A DNA stretch of 64,000 nucleotides. It comes from Nostoc indistinguendum CM1-VF10 (GTDB lineage Bacteria; Cyanobacteriota; Cyanobacteriia; Cyanobacteriales; Nostocaceae). Numbering within the stretch: position 1 is the stretch's first letter; every line of letters starts with the position of its first letter. A program made the position numbers and the translations under genes. Below are positions 57,428-64,000 of this stretch, piece by piece. Location: positions 1 to 64,000 of the forward strand of contig JAHHHS010000023.1 of NCBI GenBank assembly GCA_019359215.1, read 5' to 3'. The notes under the pieces are model-generated. The model ran no database searches. It had not been told where the DNA came from and saw only the letters and a list, made by a program, of their open reading frames with translations.

Positions 57428-57564
57428 AAATTACTTTGTGTACCGTTGGTTTGCAACCGAATCACTTGGAAGAAAAGACACTCTGATTCCTAAACTGTTT
57501 TTTTAAGTGTCATTTGTCACTTGTGCAAAATTTTTGACGAATGACCAATGACTTATGACTAAAT

Positions 57565-57891
57565 TTATGCAGAAGTTCTGCGATAATGTTGCAATTCTGT
57601 GCGTAACAGGGCAATTTCTGCTCGTAATTCATCAATATCTGCTTGCAAGTCACCTGAATCAGAACTGGCTTGCCGAGTACCTGTGGTAGATTGACCAGCA
57701 TTAGCTGCTTCTGCTGACCGATTTGCCCGCTCTATGACTTCTTCTGTAAACTGGCGCAACTGTTCTCTAGCTTCTGCATCAAATTTGCCCAGATCGCTCA
57801 AAGCATCGGTCAAGGCGACCTCTAAACGCTCATTAACTACTTCGGCTACTGCTCTGCCTACGAAAAAGGCTTGTACTAGTGGGTTACTCAT
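57565..57891 (-). CDS. Conserved small coiled-coil protein
   Basis: 108 residues: [20 protein letters not shown], then [20 protein letters not shown] with [20 protein letters not shown], a low-complexity linker, and a C-terminal coiled coil ([20 protein letters not shown]). This matches a conserved cyanobacterial/plastid family, possibly the one called DUF6825. No enzyme motif or signal peptide. It lies upstream of the ABC1/PP2C pair on the same strand; the 137-bp gap holds a heptamer repeat. Confidence 0.75.
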   Translation of the reverse strand: MSNPLVQAFFVGRAVAEVVNERLEVALTDALSDLGKFDAEAREQLRQFTEEVIERANRSAEAANAGQSTTGTRQASSDSGDLQADIDELRAEIALLRTELQHYRRTSA

Positions 57892-57992
57892 AAATTTTTG
57901 TTACGTTGATCCGCAAGAGAATTATAACTTGCCTGTATGCTTTACGGCTTCTGCTGGGGAGTTAGAGATTTACATGACTTAATAGTGCGACT

Positions 57993-58268
57993 TCAACCTT
58001 GGCGAATAGCATTGGCAGAGTTTGCGGGCAGACAAACCAGAGCTAAATCGATTTGAAATAACATATATCGTGACATTCCAGCAAGTTTCGATAATATTGC
58101 TTTGGTGTATTGGGTAAATAGGTTGTCATTTGCAAGGCTTGCCCTTTCAATATCCAGGTTATTAGTTGGCTCATACAGAATCAGCAGTTCGATTTCTAAA
58201 ATACTGATCACATAGCGATGCCTGCGGCGGGCTACGCCTACGCTAATCTTGCTAATTCCCCCGCTCAA
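57993..58268 (-). pseudogene. Possible decayed ABC-ATPase fragment with inserted repeat
   Basis: A 91-codon frame. It begins near LSGG-like codons (MSGG), passes through a dispersed repeat (58215-58247, giving VGVARRRHR), then reads LEIELLILYEPTNNLDIE, nearly identical to the Walker B/D-loop motif LLILDEPTNNLDIE of ABC-F-type ATPases but with Tyr for the catalytic-site Asp. The following sequence does not look like an ABC protein. The match could be a remnant or a coincidence. Confidence 0.3.
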
Positions 58269-58468
58269 GACAGAGGCGCTTTTGTGAATATCATCATATT
58301 TAAAGAGAAAGTTTCAGAAAAACCGCGCCAAATCCGAATTTAAAGAGAAGCTAAATAGTAAGCATTACACTGCAATATCTGATTGATGAAAATGTTAATT
58401 CTATATATCAAAATCAAATTAAGCTCTGTTAAAATTAACCTATAATTAATTGATACTGGATTGATTCT

Positions 58469-59191
58469 ATGACCATCACCCAAGAATTAGAATCTCAAGG
58501 AGACATCTCGAAAGATGTGATATTTCCACCAAGTGATTTATATAGTGACGAACCTCCCTTGGAAACAGAACTGCATCTACGACAAATAATGTTACTTTTA
58601 CAATGCCTGGAATGGCTGTGGCCAGGTAGAAATGATTTTTATGCAGCGGGGAACCTAACTATCTACTACAGTCCACACCAAAAAAAATCAGAGTACTTTC
58701 GCGGACCAGACTTTTTTGTTGTATTGGGATGCGAACGCAAAACCCGAAAAAGTTGGGTAGTTTGGGAAGAAGAAGGCAAATATCCCAACGTAATTATCGA
58801 AATTTTGTCGGAATCAACAGCGAAGACAGACAAAGGTTTAAAGAAAACAATTTATCAAGATATTTTCCGAACACCCGATTATTTTTGGTTTGATCCATAC
58901 ACGTTAGAATTCGCGGGATTTCATTTACTAGATGGAGAATATCAACCTCTACAAGCGAATGCAGAAGGATATTTATGGAGTCAACAATTAGGGTTGTATT
59001 TGGGAATTAATTGGGGTTTATTGCGTTGGTTCACACCTGATAGAGAATTAGTACCGACACTAGAAGAAACCGCCGCACAAGCACAAGAAACAGCCGCACA
59101 AGCACAAAAAATCGCCGCACAAGCACAAGAAAAAACAGAACGTTTAGCAGCCAAATTGCGGGAATTAAATATCGATCCAGATACAATTTAG
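58469..59191 (+). CDS. Uma2-family (DUF820) putative restriction endonuclease-like protein, copy 1
   Basis: 240 residues. The Uma2/DUF820 fold is a PD-(D/E)XK nuclease-like domain, greatly expanded in cyanobacteria. Here GPDFFVVLG (Asp), NVIIEILSEST (Glu) and the following K-rich helix (TDKGLKKTIYQDIF) provide the active-site positions. The C-terminal 45 residues are a heptad-like Ala/Gln/Glu coiled coil (EETAAQAQETAAQAQKIAAQ) ending ERLAAKLRELNIDPDTI. It is followed 99 bp later by a paralogue about 80 percent identical. The cellular role of these proteins is not established. Confidence 0.9.
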   Translation: MTITQELESQGDISKDVIFPPSDLYSDEPPLETELHLRQIMLLLQCLEWLWPGRNDFYAAGNLTIYYSPHQKKSEYFRGPDFFVVLGCERKTRKSWVVWEEEGKYPNVIIEILSESTAKTDKGLKKTIYQDIFRTPDYFWFDPYTLEFAGFHLLDGEYQPLQANAEGYLWSQQLGLYLGINWGLLRWFTPDRELVPTLEETAAQAQETAAQAQKIAAQAQEKTERLAAKLRELNIDPDTI

Positions 59192-59290
59192 ATAGTCTAA
59201 ACGAGTGCGATTACTTACGGGATGCTACGCGATCGCTAACTACAACACTGCTAAAATAAATTCATAACTACTTGATGCCGTATCCATTCT

Positions 59291-59992
59291 ATGACCATAG
59301 CTCAAGAATTAGATTCTCAAGAAGGCATCTGCCAAGATGTTATATTTCCCGCTGGCGATCTATATAGTGATGAACCTCCCTTGGAAAGCGAACTGCATTT
59401 ACGGCAAATAATCCTACTTTTAATATGTCTGGAATGGTTGTGGCGAGATAGAAATGATTTCTATGCGGCGGGAAATCTGACTATCTATTACAGTCCACAC
59501 CAACGCAAATCAGAATACTTCCGAGGTCCAGACTTTTTTGTAGTTCTAGGAACTGAACGTAAAACTCGCAAAAGTTGGGTAGTGTGGGAAGAAGATGGCA
59601 AATATCCGAATGTAATTCTAGAAATTTTGTCTGACTCAACAGCTAATACTGATAAAGGTCTAAAAAAAGAAATTTATCAAAATACTTTCCGCACGTTGGA
59701 TTATTTTTGGTTCGACCCTTACACACAAGAATTTGCGGGATTTCATTTAGTAGATGGAGAATATCAACCTCTAGAAGCAAGTGAACAAGGATATTTATGG
59801 AGTCAGCAATTAGGGTTATATTTGGGAGTTCATGAAGGTTTATTACGGTTTTTTACACGAGATGGACAACTAGTAGCAACACCTGAAGAAACGGCAGAAC
59901 AAGCAGAACAAAAGGCAGGACAAGCAGAACAAAAGGCAGAACGTTTGGCAGCAAAATTGCGAGAGTTGAATATCGATCCAGATACAATTTAG
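59291..59992 (+). CDS. Uma2-family (DUF820) putative restriction endonuclease-like protein, copy 2
   Basis: 233 residues, a tandem paralogue of the preceding gene. It has the same GPDFFVVLG, NVILEILSDST and TDKGLKKEIYQN active-site region. The coiled-coil tail differs: EETAEQAEQKAGQAEQKAER, so the repeat unit and count have changed while the final LAAKLRELNIDPDTI is identical. It ends 23 bp from the convergent tRNA nucleotidyltransferase gene. Confidence 0.9.
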   Translation: MTIAQELDSQEGICQDVIFPAGDLYSDEPPLESELHLRQIILLLICLEWLWRDRNDFYAAGNLTIYYSPHQRKSEYFRGPDFFVVLGTERKTRKSWVVWEEDGKYPNVILEILSDSTANTDKGLKKEIYQNTFRTLDYFWFDPYTQEFAGFHLVDGEYQPLEASEQGYLWSQQLGLYLGVHEGLLRFFTRDGQLVATPEETAEQAEQKAGQAEQKAERLAAKLRELNIDPDTI

Positions 59993-60015
59993 ATTACTGC
60001 GATCGCTTCACTAAT

Positions 60016-62838
60016 TCATTTAGGATAGTATTGTGCTAAAAACTCTTCAGCTTCAGCCCTATGTTTAATCACTCCATCTAAGGTAGCAGCAACTATATCA
60101 TCTAATATTTGCCGATACCGGGGCCCTGGTTTGTAACCAAGTTTCTTTAAATCATTGCCATTTAATAGTGGCTGCACATTAGTCCAAACAGTTAAATATT
60201 TCCAAATTTGATGTCTAATCTCTTGCGGACTTTGTAAAGCAATTAAAATCAGCATTGGTAAATCGTATTGTCGCAGCAACTGCACTACTTGACTGGGGCG
60301 TTGCAAAGTGGGTAATAGTGTCATCACCTCACTTTGCGCTTGAGCTAAGTTGTTCAACCTAGCAATGCTATCCTCTTGCAGTTGCAGATTTTTTGCTACT
60401 TTTGCCCGATATTGTGGTGCTAGGCAGGCGATTAACGTTTCTAAACGCATTTGCCAGTGAATGAGAATTTGTTCAGCATCAAATCGCCGCAAGCAGCGTT
60501 CTAGCAAACGTAGTTGTCGCAGGAGTTCTGCGTCTAGTTTGAGGGTAGGATGGATACATTGCAATGCCCCTAAATTATCGAGTAACTGCAAAGCCGATTT
60601 CCAGTAGGGGGCTTCTAAAATGTGTTTTAATTCTGTTTTCAGCCGAGTTTGCAGGGCTGGAGTTTTGTTATTCTCTTGGGAAGTGCGATCGTAAACGCCA
60701 CTGTTGATGGCATAGCGGATAAACTCTTCAGTTTGCGGTTCAATTTGAAATCCGAAGCGCACGGCAAAGCGCACGCCACGATAAATCCGGGTGGGGTCTT
60801 CGATAAAGCTATTGGCGTGTAAAACCCGAATGTGCTTGGCTTGTAAATCGATTAGGCCGCCAAAGAAATCGAGTAATTCACCAGCACGGGAATTAGTAAG
60901 GCGCAAGGCGATCGCATTGATGGTAAAATCTCGACGATACAAGTCTTGACGAATAGAACTAGCCTCAACTTCTGGATTCGCCGCCGGGTAAGGATAAAAT
61001 TCTGTCCTAGCGGTGGCAATATCTACCCATAGAGAATCTAATTCTGGGTCTTTATGCCACAACAAAGCAGCAGTTTGAAAAACCCCGTGGATTTCTAAAC
61101 GAGCCGCAGGGTAAAGTTGTTGGAGTGCTTTTGCTAATTCCACACCAGCACCAACATCTGCTGAATTGTGAAAGCCATCAACCACAAGGTCAATATCTTT
61201 GATCATCAAGGTGCCTGCTGCTGCTTGGGTTAATAGCAAGTCCCGCACCGCACCTCCTACTAGATAAAGATGCCAACCCCGTTTTTCTGCCTCTTGCGAT
61301 GCTATGGTGAGCAATTGCCAAAGTTGCGGAGCAAGGCGATTTTGCAACTCAGTACTGAGAGGAATTTTGAATTTTGTTAGCGTAGCGTAAGCCTTCTCTA
61401 CGAGAGGCTGCGCCAACGGCATGGCTTCTCTACGAGAGGCTCCGCCAACGCTTAGAGCGAGTCCGTAAGCGTCATTTTGAATTTTGAATTTTTGCTCGTC
61501 CTCTTCGTCTTCATCCCTTTCCTGATGTAATTCCCGCAAGACATCAGTACGAGTTACAAGACCAACTAACTGCTCATTGTCCAATACTGGTAAGCGCCCA
61601 ATGTCGTATGTCACCATCAGCGCTTCAATTTGTGGCAGTGTTGTATCTGGTGTAATCGTTTTGAGATTCGTAGTCATATAGCCCTTGACTGGCGCATGAC
61701 TAAATCCGTGGTGCAGGGCAATATCAATATCCCGCCGCGAAATAATACCTACTAGTTGACCTTGGGCATCGACTACAGATAAACCAGAGTGCCCATAGCG
61801 TAATAAAATGCGCTGGGCTTCGCCAATAGTAGTTTCAGGCAGAATCGTGCGGACAGGAGAGGACATTAAGTCCCTAGCGGTGAGGGGATGGGGAATTTGT
61901 GCTTTTACCCCGTCAAGGAGTTGTTTTAATATTGCCTCTGAATCAACTCCTCTTAAGTTTAGCGATGCGGCTTGTGAATGACCGCCGCCACCTAGAAGTT
62001 GGAATAATACGTTAAGATTCGTTTTGGGAATTTGCGATCGCCCAATTACTGTTAAGCGTGAATCACTTTCATCCAAAGCATATTCATTAGCCAACAGTAA
62101 GGCATCAATTTCGGTTAATTCCATGAGTTCCGATGCCAAACTCGATAACCCAGGCACAAAATTTTTAGTTTTTAGAGTTACCCAACCAACCGTATATCCA
62201 TGTAGACAAAGATATTCTAAATTTTCCAGCGATTTAGTTAATAACTGCTGCAATTGCACAGACAAACCAGGGTCACGGTAGGTGGAAATTACCGATAAAC
62301 TCGCACCTTGTTGCATTAACCAAGCCAAAGCTAGGGCATCCCGTGGTGTGGATTGGTCATAAGTCAAAGAGCCAGTGTCAACGTGGATACCCAAAGCCAT
62401 CACAGTTGCTTCGGCAGCAGTTAGGGAAATTTCCTGTTGTTGCAATTGCTCAACGATTAAAGTTGTAGTTGCTCCTACTGAGGAAATATATGATTCGGTA
62501 GCCGGAATATTTGATTCTTGTCCTAAGTGATGGTCATAAATTATAATCTCTCTAATATGGGCTAAATCTAACCACTCAGCAGCTTTACCCAAGCGATCGC
62601 GCTGTTGCGTATCCACCACAGTCAGAGAACGAATTTTTTCTGGATTCACCGAACGGCGTTCAATTAGGGGATATTCATCCCGATGTAATGCTAAAAAATC
62701 CCTTACAGGCGGGTGAGAACCGCCACTCAGCACAATCTTACTTCCCGGTAATAGGCGCGTTAACCCTACCGCAGCCCCTAGTGCGTCAAAATCTGCTGTT
62801 GTGTGGCAAATAATTAAATCCATAGTATTAAGAGTCAT
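60016..62838 (-). CDS. DHH phosphoesterase - CBS pair - tRNA nucleotidyltransferase fusion
   Basis: 940 residues. About 1-315: DHH/DHHA1 phosphoesterase-like domain (CHTTADFDALGAAVGL, IIYDHHLGQ, ALGIHVDTGSLTYD, LLGGGGHSQAASL). About 325-445: two CBS domains (MSSPVRTILPETTIGEAQRI; LVGLVTRTDVLREL). About 500-935: poly(A) polymerase/CCA-type domain (HLYLVGGAVRDLLL, DIDLVVDG, RRDFTINAIALRL, EDPTRIYRGVRFAVRFGFQI). In organisms with split CCA enzymes, such as Synechocystis, such fusions act as the A-adding enzyme in tRNA 3'-end synthesis; I infer that here. Oddity: the linker at about 455-490 (61364-61492) is a dispersed repeat read in frame (DAYGLALSVGGASRREAMPL). Confidence 0.92.
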   Translation of the reverse strand: MTLNTMDLIICHTTADFDALGAAVGLTRLLPGSKIVLSGGSHPPVRDFLALHRDEYPLIERRSVNPEKIRSLTVVDTQQRDRLGKAAEWLDLAHIREIIIYDHHLGQESNIPATESYISSVGATTTLIVEQLQQQEISLTAAEATVMALGIHVDTGSLTYDQSTPRDALALAWLMQQGASLSVISTYRDPGLSVQLQQLLTKSLENLEYLCLHGYTVGWVTLKTKNFVPGLSSLASELMELTEIDALLLANEYALDESDSRLTVIGRSQIPKTNLNVLFQLLGGGGHSQAASLNLRGVDSEAILKQLLDGVKAQIPHPLTARDLMSSPVRTILPETTIGEAQRILLRYGHSGLSVVDAQGQLVGIISRRDIDIALHHGFSHAPVKGYMTTNLKTITPDTTLPQIEALMVTYDIGRLPVLDNEQLVGLVTRTDVLRELHQERDEDEEDEQKFKIQNDAYGLALSVGGASRREAMPLAQPLVEKAYATLTKFKIPLSTELQNRLAPQLWQLLTIASQEAEKRGWHLYLVGGAVRDLLLTQAAAGTLMIKDIDLVVDGFHNSADVGAGVELAKALQQLYPAARLEIHGVFQTAALLWHKDPELDSLWVDIATARTEFYPYPAANPEVEASSIRQDLYRRDFTINAIALRLTNSRAGELLDFFGGLIDLQAKHIRVLHANSFIEDPTRIYRGVRFAVRFGFQIEPQTEEFIRYAINSGVYDRTSQENNKTPALQTRLKTELKHILEAPYWKSALQLLDNLGALQCIHPTLKLDAELLRQLRLLERCLRRFDAEQILIHWQMRLETLIACLAPQYRAKVAKNLQLQEDSIARLNNLAQAQSEVMTLLPTLQRPSQVVQLLRQYDLPMLILIALQSPQEIRHQIWKYLTVWTNVQPLLNGNDLKKLGYKPGPRYRQILDDIVAATLDGVIKHRAEAEEFLAQYYPK
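61364..61492. repeat. In-frame dispersed repeat inside the nucleotidyltransferase fusion gene
   Basis: Two copies of ttctctacgagaggctgcgc / ttctctacgagaggctccgc with cca-acg follow-ons are bounded on both sides by attttgaatttt runs. It lies exactly in the linker between the CBS and nucleotidyltransferase domains, so insertion did not disturb either fold. Confidence 0.8.
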
Positions 62839-63408
62839 TAGTCATTGGTCATTGGCTATTAGTACTTAGACAAAGGACAAATGGCTAAAATGTTGTAATT
62901 TTCGGTAACTCAAAAACAAGAAAAAAGTTTCAGTATCACCCTTTAGCTAAAATAGGCAAAAGCCTCACCCTTTAACCTTCAGAGTCAGCACCTTAATTGT
63001 CAAATATTCTAAAATAGATGATCAGGGCGTTGTATGATTTAAGTGATTACTCGCCACCACGGTCATTGATATACCTCGCTTACTACCCTCTGGGAAACCT
63101 ACATGAAACGTTGGACAACGGGAAACGAGTAGGCATCCTTTCAAAGAATGCAAATTTACCATTGGTTGACACATCAGTGCAAAAGTCATAAGCAATTCAT
63201 CCTGTGTCGTAAAATATGTGGAGTACGAAAGGAAGAAAAAATCAAATTTTTGACCGTGGGGGATCACGAGGACATAAAATCAGAGCTTCTGGCCAGAGCT
63301 TCTGGAAATGTCCTATGCAATACCAGGAGTCACGCTCGTTGCCTACACTGTACACCTTACTGTTAGTGTAAGACATATCACTATTTCGCTGTATTGGGAG
63401 AAGCAAAA
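62839..63408. other. Divergent intergenic region upstream of psbZ
   Basis: About 570 bp between the nucleotidyltransferase fusion gene and psbZ. It begins with a gtcattagtcattgg-type heptamer repeat (62835-62860). Frames at 63022-63267 (minus) and 63148-63366 (plus) show no family features. The psbZ promoter must be in the last 150 bp, but no clear -10/-35 pair is evident. Confidence 0.5.
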
Positions 63409-63597
63409 ATGACCATAATATTCCAATTCGCTTTGATAAGCCTAGTCCTATTGTCTTTTGTCCTGGTTGTTGGCGTCCCCGTTGCTTACGCCACCCCCCA
63501 AAATTGGGTTGAATCTAAAAAACTGCTCTGGGTTGGTTCCGTCGCCTGGATTGGTTTAGTATTTTTAGTTGGTTTGTTAAACTTTTTTGTCGTGTAG
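63409..63597 (+). CDS. psbZ: Photosystem II protein PsbZ (Ycf9)
   Basis: 62 residues from ATG 63409 ([20 protein letters not shown]), with GGGAG 8 bases upstream deciding this start over one five codons earlier. There are two transmembrane helices, with the conserved [15 protein letters not shown] between them and [13 protein letters not shown] at the end. PsbZ sits at the edge of the photosystem II core and stabilises its association with antenna and PsbK/Ycf12. The stop is followed at once by a dispersed repeat (ggcgacggcttcgctctggc). Confidence 0.96.
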   Translation: MTIIFQFALISLVLLSFVLVVGVPVAYATPQNWVESKKLLWVGSVAWIGLVFLVGLLNFFVV

Positions 63598-63656
63598 GCG
63601 ACGGCTTCGCTCTGGCGCAGGCACATAATATAAGAACTAGAGGGGCAAAAAGCCAA

Positions 63657-63712
63657 GGTCAAAGACCAAAGGAAAAAAGGAGAGATTTTTTCCGATTTCC
63701 TTTTTTCTGACC
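63657..63712 (+). terminator. Probable terminator after psbZ
   Basis: GGTC...AAAGGAAAAAAGGA pairs with TCCTTTTTTCT...GACC across a short internal loop. It lies 60 bp after psbZ and 70 bp before ribH. The U-rich arm and position support transcription termination, though the stem is A/T-rich. Confidence 0.55.
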
Positions 63713-63785
63713 GTGCTTTCTTGCTCCTCTACATTTAAATAAGAAATGTATATTGGCCAGAACTATAGTTGATTAAGAGGCAGTC

Positions 63786-64000
63786 ATGGCAGTTTTCGAG
63801 GGAACTTTTACCCAAACGGAGCCTTTGCGGTTTGCAGTGGTGATTGGTCGATTTAATGACCTAGTTACCGGAAAGCTGTTAGAAGGATGTCAAGATTGCT
63901 TGAAACGCCACGGTGTAGATCCTAACCCCCAAGGTAATCAGGTAGACTATGTTTGGGTTCCGGGAAGTTTTGAGGTACCTTTAGTAGCTCGCCAACTAGC
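63786..64000 (+). CDS. ribH: 6,7-dimethyl-8-ribityllumazine synthase, N-terminal part
   Basis: The frame starts [20 protein letters not shown] and continues [20 protein letters not shown], then [20 protein letters not shown] with [12 protein letters not shown], and runs off the window end. It matches lumazine synthase, which joins 5-amino-6-ribitylaminouracil and dihydroxybutanone phosphate in the next-to-last step of riboflavin synthesis. The conserved GRFN and VPGSFEVP motifs that form the active site are present. About 72 of roughly 155-190 codons are visible. Confidence 0.95.
   Translation, partial: MAVFEGTFTQTEPLRFAVVIGRFNDLVTGKLLEGCQDCLKRHGVDPNPQGNQVDYVWVPGSFEVPLVARQL

Noticed and set aside
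63022..63366. Overlapping plus and minus frames upstream of psbZ
   Set aside because: Neither shows conserved motifs or a good start; opposite-strand overlap in an AT-rich spacer suggests chance.

Overview
The window is cyanobacterial chromosome, most likely from a filamentous Nostoc/Anabaena-type organism. The evidence is: psbZ (photosystem II), nblA (phycobilisome degradation), gun4 (chlorophyll synthesis), a carotenoid oxygenase, a group 2 sigma factor, PEP-CTERM surface proteins, an Anabaena-style kdpA-B-G-C-D operon, very frequent GCGATCGC (HIP1) octamers, and the heptanucleotide tandem repeats and small palindromic elements typical of Nostocales genomes. I saw no tRNA, rRNA, CRISPR array or intact insertion sequence.

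Layout. 1-3.4 kb: a frameshifted ISL3-type transposase tail, an orphan one-module NRPS (A-PCP-TE) and a short out-of-frame condensation-domain-like tail. 3.4-10 kb: aldo/keto reductase, CNNM/CorC-type membrane protein, mfd. 10-15 kb: a secreted beta-helix/RTX protein, then a minus-strand group (TPR protein, DUF3531-like protein, Nudix hydrolase). 15.5-24 kb: ECF-type ATPase, rsmG, membrane-targeted Mn-SOD, sugar-type ABC ATPase, a solitary HicB-like protein, gun4, icd, a 62-bp tandem repeat array, mtnA. 24-33 kb: an antiporter truncated by a palindromic element, two PEP-CTERM-type exported proteins, a folate/biopterin-type transporter, a carotenoid oxygenase. 32.9-38.3 kb: the kdp potassium operon. 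38.3-45 kb: a sorbosone-dehydrogenase-like exported protein, a structured intergenic block, priA. 45.6-54.3 kb: sigma factor, GNAT acetyltransferase, anmK, conserved protein, glycosyltransferase, Ser/Thr kinase, nblA. 55-64 kb: PP2C phosphatase, ABC1/UbiB kinase-like protein, coiled-coil protein, two Uma2 paralogues, a DHH-CBS-tRNA nucleotidyltransferase fusion, psbZ and the start of ribH.

Most genes are housekeeping or photosynthetic, and real operons are few: kdp, Nudix/DUF3531, ABC1/PP2C. The distinctive feature is repeat invasion. Short repeats lie in frame inside several proteins (Mfd, a MalK-type ATPase, the tRNA nucleotidyltransferase, PriA, a KdpD fragment). Others supply a start codon (rsmG) or a stop codon (antiporter) or separate operon genes (kdpA/kdpB). 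At least five palindrome-bounded MITE-like elements lie between genes. The best candidate for something undescribed is a 41.23-41.51 kb block made of successive stem-loops, one containing compensating G-U pairs. All identifications were made by reading motifs by eye; no searches were run.
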